A program made the translations under genes and the position numbers. A stretch of 64,000 nucleotides of DNA from Geosiphon pyriformis (lineage: Eukaryota; Glomeromycota; Glomeromycetes; Archaeosporales; Geosiphonaceae), in NCBI GenBank assembly GCA_016748015.1, contig JAAOMT010000436.1:1626412-1690411 (forward strand), read 5' to 3'. The notes under the pieces are model-generated. The model ran no database searches, had not been told where the DNA came from, and saw nothing but the letters and a program-made list of their open reading frames with translations. Below, one piece after another: positions 1 to 12,145 of this stretch; positions within the stretch are counted from its first letter, which is position 1; every line of letters begins with the position of its first letter.

Positions 1-647
1 AAATATGTAATATTATATTTAGAAGAAATTTACTCAAGGCATTAAAGATAGATATTTTAATCAAATATAATTTTTTTATTTAAAGATAATAGCAAAAATT
101 ATTATTAATTGCAAATTCATGTGATTATTATTAAAATTACATTTTTAACAAACAAAAAATATTTAATATCTATTTTTTTCCTTCCTTCCCTCTAGCTTTT
201 GAATAATAATTTCACTTTTCAATTCAAAAAAATGAATTATGTTTATTATAGAATAACTGAATTACAAAAGATTGAAGATGAGGTTTTTTGTTTTAAATTC
301 AAAAAAATTTTCAGCAATTCCGGTAATTGTTTTAGCTAATTAAACAAGTCTTAATTATATGAAAATTATTTAAATATAAATTCAAGAAGAAAAAATTAAT
401 GTGGAAACAAATGTGAAAAATATTTTGTATAATTTGGAAAAGAAATGTAAATTCCATAAATGAAAACTTTATTACATAATAGTGTGTTTTTATTATATAA
501 TTCAGAAAAATAATAATTATGTAAAAAGGCTCCACAAATAAAAGATAAATTATTAAATTATATAATGATATCTTTGCAATTAGAATTCTGGTATCTGATT
601 ATTATTTAAAAAATGGGTATCCTTTAAATGTTGCTTCGATCTGGGTA
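1..647. other. AT-rich intergenic DNA downstream of gene A
   Basis: No coding frame with family resemblance or biased codon use is visible on either strand. A 67-codon open frame here is Ile/Phe/Asn-rich and looks like chance AT-rich reading. I see no RNA gene. Confidence 0.5.
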
Positions 648-2176
648 TTACTTAGAGTTACACTTCATAAGAGTTCCAAAATAGGGACCTTGATGACTCC
701 ACCAAAATCCTTTCCAATGTTTATTTATACAAATCTAAAAGATATAAAAATGTTTGGTTATTATTAAGAATATCATAAAAGGCAATACATTGTTTTTTCA
801 AAGATTCTAAAATTTTGAAATTATGTTAATATTATTTTCAAAATAATCTTACCCCACTCTCCAATTCCCCTTCAACAGGCAAACACCTAGAAATTTTGGA
901 GCCTTCAATCCAATACTCCTCCCCGAAATGAGAATAATAATTACTCCAATGGTTTTTCAACAGATCTCTATAAGTTGGGGATCTTGGGATATCATCAATC
1001 CCATTTGTAGCTCGTATAAGCTTAACTTTTTCGTTAGCGTATTTTGCAAAGGGGATATCCCCAATTCTCGGACTTCCATAGGTATAAACATTAGGTTTTG
1101 GTAGATTAGGTAGTCGAACGAGAAGTGCTGCTAGTGTCGCGAATACTTTGAAGAAAACATTGGAAATGAAGAAAATTTTAAATCCTTTAATTTTGACAAT
1201 AACAATAACAATAACAATAACAATAACAATAACAATAAAAATAACAATAACAATAACAATAACAATAACAATAACAATAACAATAACAATAAAAATAGCA
1301 ATAACAACAAATAAACGATAATAATAATAATGAGCATTAAAATTAAAAAAGACCTACCTCCTCCGAAACTATAGCCAACAAATACAAGTTCTTTCAAAGG
1401 GTTTATTTCACTTTTCCAGGTTATAAAAAGTTTGAGGAAGGCATCTCTCATTTTAACAAACTGCAAATACCAGCCTTTGTTGACTCGGAATTTTTGAGCA
1501 TCAAATGTAACATCTATAAATGCTTTATGTTTAAGAAATTCTTTAGCCTTTTCTTCGTTCGCAGCAAATGATATTACAAGTTTGTTTTTGAGGACTTTCC
1601 GAGTAACTTTTGACAAAAAAAAACAAAAAAAAAACAAACAATTTTAATTAATTTTAATATTCAAACTAAGCATTAAAGTTTGAAATTCAGAACTTAAAAA
1701 TAAAAAATATACCATAAACTTCATCAGAAAGTATAATCCTTTGATCACATATTGCTTGCTTTGCTAATACCGCATACGAACGAAGGTTCTCTATATCACG
1801 GTAGTATGTGTTACCAGTTTCGTCATAAATTTGAACGTCTGTTGGAATTTCAGGTTGATCGGCTACTCCTGCAAGTAACTGATCACTGCTTGAAGACGAT
1901 AATTCATTAGCCCCAACTATATTTGCCATATTGTATACTTGATTTGTATCTGATAACTCATTTTCTGATTTGTTCGAATCAAAATTTTCGAAAGGCAATT
2001 TATCAAGAGAGGATGACAATTCTCCATCACCTAGATTTGAATAGGTATTAATTGCCGTGGAAAACTCGTAATCAGTACCAGTATTATCAGAGGATAGGTC
2101 TAATTCTTCGGGAGTCACATTTATATTTCCAGATTCAGCTTTAATGTCAGGAATATTCTCAAGGACTGTTGTTGAT

Positions 2177-2225
<49 letters not shown>

Positions 2226-2373
2226 CAATATTGAAATCATATGAAGAAGCCGTATTAGAAACTTGGGGATCTGTTTCCAAATCTATTGGTTTGCTATTGA
2301 CTTGAAAATTGACGAGAAAACTCAAAGCGTAAGACGCTAAAAAAATGTAAAATATTCTAAATTCTAAATACAT
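648..2373 (-). CDS. Gene A: secreted class 3 lipase-like protein that keeps the serine nucleophile
   Basis: Exons on the minus strand are 2373-1713, 1606-1358, 1145-853 and about 735-658/648. The first three joins are phase 1, phase 1 and phase 0, as in the paralogues. The protein starts with a cleavable-looking signal (FLASYALSFLVNF). A variable linker with 15 Asn follows, then KQAIC (the AYC position), the elbow VGYSFGG, YTYGSPRIGD, the Asp loop NGIDDIPR and FGEEYWI. By alignment with Rhizomucor lipase (S144, D203, H257) it has Ser and Asp. The His motif SHQGPYFG lies in the last exon, but in a frame that the only good acceptor does not give: splicing at 735 yields a shifted tail ending at 658, and the family frame ends at 648. 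So the C-terminus is either frameshifted or uses an acceptor I cannot see. This is the only copy here that could be a classical hydrolase, acting outside the cell. Confidence 0.75.
1201..1312. repeat. AACAAT-type microsatellite in intron 2 of gene A
   Basis: About 110 bp of nearly perfect aacaat repeats (ttattg on the coding strand). They sit just after the exon that ends in the nucleophile elbow and account for the greater length of this intron. Confidence 0.9.
2178..2226. repeat. ATT/AAT triplet repeat encoding poly-Asn in gene A
   Basis: About sixteen att triplets read as Asn codons on the minus strand, inside the variable linker of gene A between the signal peptide and the lipase domain. 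Confidence 0.9.
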
Positions 2374-4027
2374 TTTGATAACAAAAATTTAATTTTATTC
2401 TATTGCAATTATATCCATTTTTTATACTGTTTAGGTCACCAAAAACAGAAAATCTTCACACTTATAATGATCATCAATCATTTGCATAACATTTTATCAT
2501 ACGATAGACTATTTGTACAGGGAAATAATATGTACAATGTTTTATCATTAGTATTGAGCAAAATGATAGATAAGGTAAACAGGAAAAAAGTTATTCTCAT
2601 TGAAACTTCTTCTTTGTTTTATATACATCCAAAAGTTTTTCTTGAAAATAGCTCTCATTGGTTTTAAATTTAATTTTTAGTATTTCCGGCTTGAGGTTAA
2701 TACTTCAAGATTTATTTTGCTATACAAATCATTTGGCTTTATTTTATTTTTAGAAGCACAAAATTTTTTGTCCTTTTGATTAATTTGAGAGTAATTATTT
2801 TTTGCTTCCTCGTCTTTTAACCACTTTTTCCGAGATTTATAATAACTAGAATCAAGTTTCTATAGATGAAAAAATTAAAATTATGAAAAAACCTAAGAAA
2901 TATTGTATTGATTGTCAAAATATTAAAAATCTAACAACGAAACTTTTTTCAAAACCTGATTTGAGAAATTATAATTTTTTTTCGGCAAAAGAATGAATAT
3001 GTAATTAAAAATAAAATAATTAAAGTTTTAATATTTTGTTTAAAGAAATATATAGCAAAAATTATATATTATTTTAAAAAATTCAAATTTTAAAAGATTA
3101 TCCTTGTATTGTATCATTCAATGATTCGAAATAATATTAAAATTTAATCATTCCAACGGTAACCTTATGAGGAATTTTATCTGTTAAATTTAACATAATT
3201 CTTCGTAGATTTATACATAGGTAGCGTATGACTGAAATTATAAATTATAATGAAAAAACCATTCAAAAAAAATATCATTTTTTACATTAAAATTTTCTAA
3301 TTTTATTTTTTAAAAGTTTTTTATTATTAAATGTAATTTGAGAAATTAGACTATAATAATTAAACTTCACAAAATATTTTTTATATTCTTTGAAACTTTA
3401 ATATTCACCAAATTTTGAAAAGTAATTTATTTATTTGTACTTGTATATCCTTTTTGATCATATGAAAGATTATCCGTTATCTAGTACCTGGGATAAATTT
3501 TCCGGAAAGGATACAAATAATTTTTTTTTCTTAAAAAAAATCGGAAAATAAAAACACTATTTAACACACAAACTTTCTAGCATCTTAGCAAATGAATTTA
3601 AGATGAAGTAGATTAATAGTATTTCCACTGATCATACCATTTGTATTTGTATTTGTATTTACTAAAGAAATTTATCCTAAATAACATTTTTATACACACT
3701 AATAAAAAAAAAATTACTTGAAATGACGAATTTTTTAATTAGATAAATCTTTGGAAAAAATAAAATTCTCAGTTTTTATATTAATTTAATGAAATATCAA
3801 AACTCTTGAGCCCTTACAGAAAATGCTAATGACAAAAAAATATTCTTGATCTATATCCTATTTAAAAAGAAATGCTCCCAAAAATATAGATGATTGCCAA
3901 AACTATGTTGATCAATTTAGTAAATTCAATGTCACACACACACATACACACACGCACACACACACAGTATTGCCAGTTGATTATCGAGAATAAATTTTAT
4001 CAATATATTAATCATATGATTCTCTAC
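2374..4027. other. AT-rich intergenic DNA with a short CA repeat
   Basis: This spacer between genes A and B holds a CA microsatellite near 3932-3966 and short direct gtatttgtattt repeats near 3640-3660. A 66-codon open frame at 2467-2667 shows no signal peptide or family motif, and I do not call it. Confidence 0.5.
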
Positions 4028-5868
4028 CTAATCATCACCATCACACTTCCCCATCATAACCCCTAAAAAAGGCCCTTTATGATTCTCTCCTTGTAGACTT
4101 TTCGCAGAATTGGCGCAATTCTAAAGAGGGATTTCAAAATTTTTTAAATTTTCAATCCACGTTTTAGAATTCTAGTTTCTCCCCCCACTCCCCACTCCCC
4201 ACTCCCCTTTTTCAAAAAATTTAATAACACTTACAATAGACTCATGATTAAAATTCGGTGGACATTTATACAAATTTCCATCGTACGCTATCCAATACTC
4301 AATCCCGTGATGTTGATAAAACCAAGGATAAAATGATGTAGGGAACATCGAAAATTGATCAAAAAGACGAGTTACCCGAGAAATTGTCAATTTTTTTTGG
4401 TTGATTAACCGCCTTACGTACTTTCCAAAGATCATATCGCCAATTCGTGGACTACTATAAGTATAGACCTCTACTGGAATTTTGTTGGTCATTGATGATG
4501 AATTTTCTATGAAATGTATAGCTGTGAATTCTGCAAATGCTGAAATTAATTTTTGATAATGCCCATCATACTATTTAATATCTAACATTTGTAATTTTAA
4601 TGGATAAAATATTCACAAGAATTCTATTAAAGATTGCAAACCTCCACCGTATCCATGTCCTGTGAGGCAAATTTTGTAATCAGGATACTCTTTAATTATT
4701 CCTGATAAATAAAACATCAATATATCAACAGAATTTGCCCAAGTCTCATATAAATACTTATCCACGCGCCGTCCAAAAGAAATGTCCTTCGAAGAATTGA
4801 TACTAGCCCGTGGGTATTTAGTATAAGACGGTAACAATATTAACTGTTGATACCAAAGAGCTTCATTTCCTCTGAAATAAAGAATTATCTCTTTTGCTTC
4901 TTTATCTTTCATAATTTTTGCTGGTGTTTCGAGATGAATCATTTAATATTTGAAGAGATGCAAGAAAAAGGCAGGCATGAAAATTTCGAAAATTGAAAAC
5001 CTTGAAAATCTTGTAAATCAACATCCATGTTTTGACAATAAGCTAAATTTGAAAATTTTGCAAATCGCTTCAATCTTCCTAAAAAATTTGTATCTACTAC
5101 TTTCTTGACGTTATCCGGTAACGGTGACGAGCTTGGGAAACTTAATGGACTGTCAACATCTCCTTTTAAAGAATTTAATGGATCATAAGCTATTTCTAAA
5201 TAGGATATTCCCATTTCATCGTTATGTCGATTGTCTTTGGATTGTTTAAGAATTTTGTTGTTTTCAAAGTCAACTGAATATGATTTAAAATGTTGGTTCG
5301 GTTGAAAATCTTTATCAAGAGGTTGATAATAATAGGGCAAAGTAAACAAGGGTTTCTGTTGAATCCGGTTGTTTATTAATTGATTGTTAACAATTTGTAA
5401 ATTTTTCTCGCTGAACAACTGCTCAATGTTATTGTTTAAAACTAAATTTGAGTTATATATCTCGTCCTCTTTAGGGATATAAGGGACAAGAGTATCTGCC
5501 TCTGATTCCAAATTCCAGGAACAGGCACAAAATTTAATAATATTGAAAGGCCATTGATCTCTAAACAATTTGTTGTCAACTTTTTTAGGGGATTCACGAG
5601 CTAAAAGTTTTTGGAATTCAGTTTCAGTTTTTTTTATGGTTTTGTTGAATTTTTTGTCCATATTAAATGCGGTTTGAAGAGGTAAGCTAGAAATATGGGA
5701 CTCTTCTGACATTCCAAGACACAAAAATTTCCCGAGAATGCAGAATATAATCATAGAAAATAAAAAAAAATATAAAGCTGGAGAGTTATAAAAGTGGAAT
5801 CGAGAAGGATATCTAAGATTCAACATTTTGCAACAGTGAAATCGAGAAGAATATCTAAGATTTAACAT
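4028..5868 (-). CDS. Gene B: membrane-anchored lipase-like protein, nucleophile Ser replaced by Gly
   Basis: Exons on the minus strand are 5868-5001, 4920-4642, 4539-4235 and 4120-4028, with phases 1, 1 and 0, encoding 514 aa. The first junction (weak donor caag/gttttc) is the least certain. After a short tandem-like duplication at the N-terminus (MLNLRYSSRFH and MLNLRYPSRFH) comes a hydrophobic segment at about residues 31-50, which fits a signal anchor. A long low-identity linker leads to NLAYC, the oxyanion strand LYFRGNEALW, the elbow TGHGYGG, YTYSSPRIGD, the Asp loop RLFDQFSMFP and HHGIEYWI. The last exon carries NHKGPFLGVMMGKC. In Rhizomucor lipase the elbow is GHSLGG with Ser as nucleophile; here the codon is GGA, Gly. 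Asp, C-terminal His and the AYC and GKC cysteines (the equivalent of a known disulfide) remain. Classical serine hydrolysis is therefore not expected. Confidence 0.82.
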
Positions 5869-6974
5869 TTTTCTCGACTCAAGAAAAGATAAGCTGTTCC
5901 TATTTAAGAAATTATTATTGTATTTGAATATTCGATCACGCGATCAATCGAAACACTAACTCATCTGATTAATGAGACATTAAATTTTTTGATTTCGGAG
6001 AAGGCATGTACTGACATTTTACCATGAGAAATTCAAAATTTTTTTAAAATAGCTAGACAGAATTAAAAATATTATAATTTTAATAAATATAGTATAATAT
6101 AATATAATATAATATAATATTTTTCAGATGACTTATTATGGCTTTAATATAAATGATTCAACGATGTTAAATATTAGATAAAAATTTTTCGGTTTCATTT
6201 GCATTGCAATAAAATCATTAAAAGGTGTAAAATGACTAAATTACTCTAAAAAGAATAGAAATTAAAGTTTATGTAATAACACTTATTTTAACAATTTTAT
6301 GTCCAATTTTATTTTTAAACTTCAAAAATATTTGGCATAAACATTTCAATAAAAAAAAATACAATATTATATTATTTAAAAATAGAATATGAGAAACTGC
6401 TTAAATATAATCATTAATAAGACTTTTGAAATTTTTTGATTCATATTTAAAATTAGACATATTTTTTTTTAAAAAAAATGATTTTGATAATTTAGATTTT
6501 ATATTTTTAGTAATTATTTTATTGAAATTATTATTTATATATTTAACATTTGTTTAATCTTTAAAATATATTTGAAAAAAATTATTTTAAATAAAATTTA
6601 ATTTATTTATTATTTTTTTTATGTAAAATATATTTTACAATAAAAATATTTATCTTGTTTTTAAAATAAGATAATTAATTGTATATATCTATATATTTTT
6701 TAATTATAGTTAAATTGGTTTTTAACTTATTTATTTAGCTTTATATATGATTCAAAGTAAACTTTTACATATATTATTTTAAAATTTTTTTATTACTATT
6801 TATATGTTGTATGGTTTTTGAATTTTTCAAATTATCATATATAAATCACAAAAATATTGTTTTTTTGTGATTTGTATTTTTTGGCATTTTGTCCATTCTC
6901 ATTTTACAAATGTATAAATTATTTTTTAATTTTTTTCTTGTTTAAAGTGTAATAATTTTTCAAAATATTAATAT
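5869..6974. other. Very AT-rich intergenic DNA
   Basis: Includes a TATAA pentamer run near 6085-6120 and otherwise homopolymer-rich A/T sequence. No gene is visible. Confidence 0.5.
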
Positions 6975-7232
6975 AATAATGTTATGAGGAGACGAGTTTA
7001 AAATGAAGCCGGAACCATGTAAGACAAATAAACAAATTAAACAAGACAGAACTAACTTAGACTTTTATTTCCGTTACTGGCGTTAATCTGCTTGAGGGAT
7101 TGGAAACAGACTCAACCAGATCTTCTTTTTATATCTGGTACTCACAAAAATTTCTTACTGTAAACTACACCTATGAAAGAACTAGAATATTTCGGAATGT
7201 TCCATGATGTTCTGTATGCCCGTGACAAATAA
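6975..7232. mobile_element. Solo LTR of a retrotransposon with 5-bp target duplication
   Basis: A 248-bp block (6980-7227) starts TGTTATGAGG and ends GCCCGTGACA, giving the TG...CA ends of an LTR. It is flanked on both sides by aataa (6975-6979 and 7228-7232), a perfect 5-bp duplication. The block is clearly richer in G and C than its surroundings and contains a TATA-like stretch (ttttatatctgg). No internal retrotransposon coding sequence follows, so it is best read as a solo LTR left by recombination. In such AT-rich DNA the duplication alone would be weak evidence; the composition step and the TG/CA ends together make the case. The superfamily cannot be told. Confidence 0.6.
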
Positions 7233-8125
7233 TAAATTTTAAAAATTATTAAAACTGAATATTAATCTGATGTTTATTTTCAATTTTTACATGTTACAAA
7301 TCAGGGTCTTTAATTGAATAGGTCAAATAGATGTACATATACTTTTGTTACATTTCAAGAATTAAGGCAATTTATGATGATGATGATGATGATGAAATGA
7401 ATTGATATTCCAAATTCTGTTCAAATTAGTTTTAGCTGAATCAATGAAAATCTATAATTTATTAATAAATCACTTGGTTTCAGTTTTCAAATAATATTTT
7501 TTTTGTCTGATTGAGGAGTAACATGAAATTTGTTTGACTGTAAATAAAGAAAAAGCGGTTTATTTATTTATAATGAGAAATAAAAAAAAACCAATCGAAT
7601 AATAAGGCTTTTGATAGAAGTAGAAGATAGTTCTAAACTTGAAAATATACTAATTAAAAAAAAAATTCTTCAAGCATTAATTACCTACAAGTGCTTTTTT
7701 TTTTTTTTGGAAAACCTTGTTCATCTTATTTGATTTTGAAATCATCAGCCAACAAGCGAGCGCATGTAAACATTTCAATCTTTTAAACATTTTCAAGTCA
7801 AGAACTTTCCATATTTAGGTAATTTCTAGCCTCATTAACTTTGAAAGAAACACCGTTTTTTTAAAGTAAATTAAAATATTTTTTTACTGAACAATTGTGA
7901 AGTCCAAACTAAGATTAAAATTCTCACTCTTTCCTTTAGTAAAAAATTTACAAATAGCTTTCATCATCGATATCAGAGATTAAAATTGTGAATTCGATTG
8001 ACAACCTATTAATCATGAAACAAATGATATCCGATTTAAAATAAACAAAATTAACGTCTAAATAAAACTTTTTAGCATGATTATTTTTAGTAATCAAAAA
8101 TTTTTTCTGTTTTTTAAATTTAAAG
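7233..8125. other. AT-rich upstream region of gene C
   Basis: Contains a short GAT repeat near 7376-7396 and runs of A and T. No coding region is supported. The last part should hold the promoter and 5' leader of gene C. Confidence 0.5.
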
Positions 8126-9674
8126 ATGGCAAATACTGGTAAAGGTAAACGATTTCGGCCATCAGCAAGCGTCAAATCAAAAGCATTATCCTTGTCTTTT
8201 TTAATCGTTTTCTTACTTTACTTTTTCGCTATTCTCTTATCAAAAATTCAAAATAAACGTCTCACTCGGAACATTGATACTAAAAATGATTCAACTCAAA
8301 TTTTTCAAAGAACCCCTCCTCTTCGCACTCTTGTTTCGAATTCTTCAATCAATTATCAGCTTAAGTCAATATCTCCATTTCTATATGTAAAGCTACGACG
8401 ACATAACTCAAGGAATTTACCATCTAATTCTTCTGGATCAAACTCAAATCTGCCAAGAACCCATCCGATGAAACAACCATTTCCTATAAGTTACAATCTT
8501 GAAGCTTTTTTTCGTCAAATGGCGACGTTTGCTAATATGGCCTATTGCTGCCCTAATAATGGGGTGGGAAAGTTTGTTACGCGAGGTGATGTAAAAGGTA
8601 TTAATTGAATGTTTAAAGATTTATTTCTAACTAGAGATCATACAATCCAAATCTTTCTAACAAAAAAATAATTTTCATCTAAAAATTAAACCCTATAGCT
8701 GACGTAATATTAGATCAAAAAGAGAATTTTATTGTGGCAATTTTCAAAGGACCACTACTATCTAAATCACAATGGGAAAAACGTGAAATTGTGATGGTTC
8801 CATATAACGTATTGGGGAAACCAAAAAATTCTCTTATACGTGTAGACAAGATATGGTATGAAGATGTGATGTCAATGCGTTCTGAAATGTTTACAAAAAT
8901 AGAAAGGGGAGTTCGTTTGACACCTGAGAGACGTAGGTTATTGTTTGTCGGACATGGTGTTGGTGGTGGTAGGTCTTTTTAAATGTAACAAAAATTTTTG
9001 TAATATTGCGAAATCTCAAATAATTTTTGATTTTAGAATAATAAAACTTTTTTTTTCAGCATATGCGGCAATAGCTGGCCTTACCTGGCTAATTGAAAGG
9101 GATATTGACCGTAACTATCGATCGACAAAAGGAGATAAATTGGACATTTTCACAAAAGTAATTACCTTTGGTGCACCTCGGTTTGGAAATGTTTGGCTGG
9201 CCCGTCTTATCAATAAATATAATGGAACTTTTGTAAGATTCACTTTTTTCAATGATCCGACACCCCTTTTTCCTCCGATTAAAAGTGGCAATGATATTTT
9301 ATCACATCATGAAACGGAATTGTGGATTCCAATGGATAATTGTGACTGCTCAAAAATATGGCTATGTGAAGGGTTTTTTAAGAAGTCAACTTTTGATGAA
9401 ACAGCTTCTAGTAAAAAAGAAGGTTTAGACGATAATCCCTTTCCAGAGGATATATTTTTTCCCTATGGTTACGAAGCGGGTGAAAATAAGGTGAATTATC
9501 TGTTTTATTTTAAGAACGTTCTAATTTGAAAAATTTAACTAAAAATTTTCAAACTACTTTTAGGAATGTAGCTCAGGTCAATCGATTGCCAATGTCCCTC
9601 CAAATTTTTTACATACAGGACCTTATTTTGATATTGTAATGAATGATTGTTCCATGTTTGATTTTGGTTTTTAA
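8126..9674 (+). CDS. Gene C: membrane-anchored lipase-like protein, nucleophile Ser replaced by Gly
   Basis: Exons are 8126-8597, 8699-8968, 9060-9490 and 9564-9674, with phases 1, 1 and 0, giving 427 aa ending in TAA. All introns have GT-AG ends; the second begins GTAGGT and ends in a T-rich tract plus CAG. A single hydrophobic helix lies at about residues 22-42 after a basic N-terminus, a type II anchor pattern. MAYCC, the strand VAIFKGPLL, the elbow VGHGVGG followed directly by AYAAIAGL, TFGAPRFGN, the Asp loop FFNDPTPLFPP and HHETELWI follow. The last exon has ECSSGQSI and FLHTGPYFDIVMNDC. The nucleophile codon is GGT. Asp and C-terminal His are kept. It is the first plus-strand member, so the array is not a simple head-to-tail tandem. 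Likely located at the cell surface; function unknown. Confidence 0.87.
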
Positions 9675-11224
9675 AGCAATTTTTAAATATAAATATATTT
9701 CAGGCCAGTCCTAAATGTTGGGCAAGAAAAATTACTGTAATTTCACTAAAAAATTAGTTTCTCAAGAAATTTCAAAATGAACTTAAGTAAAAGATAGATT
9801 TGAAATAAAATTTTTCAAAAAAACTTATTAGTTTTGAGAATATATTCAAAAGACGGTCCCACAATATTTTAGGGGAAAATTTAATATGAAAAGAGTATAG
9901 AAATCTCTTGGACTAATATGTATTTCTATCAATTAACAGAATTCGTAACTTTTTATGTGGACATAATTTTAAAAGTTTTAAAGAATATCGCTAATCCAAG
10001 AGATATTCTACTGATATTGTCGCTTCATAAAAGAATTACATGAATTGAATTTAGAAATTTTTTAATAAAATAGATTAGTCTACATGCTAATTTTTTGAAT
10101 ATAAAATTTTTGTTTAAAATTTATTTTAGAAAAAATTGAATTCAACTGAGAATTTTTTTTAAAATATTGGAAGCCTTAATAGTTCTTTGAAATTAAGCTT
10201 GGGAGACCTTTAGAGGTTTTATTGCTTTTAGTTATACAATCGACTCATTAAACCCATATTTATTAACATTTTTTATTCTATTCTAGCGAATACCTGTAAA
10301 GTATTTTATTTTATTAAACTCTCTCTAAATAATAGTTTTGACAAGAGAATAAATTCCGTAATGAAAACCTACCCGCTTTACTTTCTCAATGTCTATTAGA
10401 AAAAGAAAATTTCTGTGACTTAAAACTCTAAAAACGTTTATTTGCGTGATTTTTGGTATGTCATTTAGTCTAAACCTGTCTAACGGATTTGGTCCATGAG
10501 TTTTTTTGGGGGAACCTCATCTTCATGTGTTATTTTTCTTAAAAGCTACATAAAATTTCACAACCAAAGTTGATCCGTTTCTCATGTAAATGAGTTTTTG
10601 TGAAAACTTTGCTGCCCAATACATGTACATGTATCTCCAAAAAATTCATTATCTTCGAAACTCTTGACGAATTTACTATTATTATTATTATTATTTTTAG
10701 TATTACAAGATTTTCAAAACCAGCTATCACAATCTAAGCCAAGATTTTTGTTCTGTGACACGAAATATCTCATTTTTATTTTATTTAGATCAGAAATTAT
10801 CCAATTTATATTTATAGCTTTTAGATTAATACATATTCTTAATTTTAAATTAAAAATTTTGAATTTTATAAAACATATACTGTCAAAAAGCAATTGCTTT
10901 TAAACCCATTTAAATGACCATTACACTTCAACTAATACATAGAATTAAATGAAAATTATTTTCATTTGAAAGAAAAGAAAATCAAAAACTTTTTTTTGAA
11001 TATTTTAAATAAAATAATTATTGAACATTTCTCTTTTTAATCTTTGATTATGTAAATTTAAAAAATTTCTCAATAAACTCATTACAAAAAAATTAGGTTT
11101 ATGTAAAAATTATTATTTAATTTTTTTTAGTACAAAAAAAATTGGTTTATAATTTTATATCAATATTAAATTGTATATAAAAATAACTTAAAAGCTGTTT
11201 TATTCCAAAAAATTAATAAATATT

Positions 11225-11267
<43 letters not shown>

Positions 11268-12145
11268 TCTTTTTTTTTAACTAATTTTAATTAAAAAAAA
11301 ATTAAAACAGAATTATTTGGAATTTTATTATTATATTATATAAAATTATTTATTTAATTAATTAATTAATTAATTAATTAAACATATTTTTTATTGTAAT
11401 TTACAATTTTATTCATTATTTTTTAATCAAAATATTTTTATAAATAAATTTTACCTTTACTATAGAGAGAATGTAATACATCATATAATCTATCCTTTTT
11501 TAAAAAATATCTTTTCTTGTTAGATTTTTATCTTGGTAAAAACATAACATTAAATAGAATAAGCTTGGTCTTTATGAAAAAGAGATTATAGTTGATAAAT
11601 TATTTTAACCAAGTGTATCGTATGATTGTGTCTAAAAATGAATAAGATCGTTAATTTCATTTCCTTCTTATTTTTAAAAAATAGGGACTGGTTTTTTTAC
11701 TCATTAAACAATTAAAAAGTTGTAATCCAAGATCGGAGCTAGTTTTTTTAAAAAGAGGGGTAAAATAATATTTAATTTTTTTATTACTGATCGACTCTTG
11801 CATTCCAATGTCATCAGAGTCAACGCATATTGTTCAATAAAAAAAAAAAAATTTGTTTTGGGGTATTATTGCGTGTTCTATGATTCTATTGAGTTTCGAG
11901 GATTTTTCGAATTTTAGTTTTCGATACATTTACAAATTATAAGTTAAGAGATGGTAGATACAAAAGCACTTGGGGAAAACCGTCGATTTGCTGATAAGAT
12001 TTGTTATCAACGATAACCTCCATCGATCAGCGGAATTACCCCTTGCCCGCACATAATCTTTAAAAATTATCTTTTTAATCCGTATTAAATTTTACTTTTA
12101 GTAATCCCAATGTTCATAATGATCTCCCGAGAACAGAATTTTAGA
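9675..12145. other. AT-rich intergenic DNA between convergent genes C and D
   Basis: Holds an ATT repeat near 10676-10697, an AAT repeat near 11227-11266 and a TTAA tetranucleotide run near 11350-11382. Short open frames here lack any family motif. Confidence 0.5.

Noticed and set aside
2467-2667. 66-codon frame between genes A and B
   Set aside because: No motif, signal peptide or composition change sets it apart from chance frames in AT-rich DNA.
3932-3966. CA repeat as a possible structured or regulatory element
   Set aside because: Ordinary dinucleotide microsatellite in a spacer.
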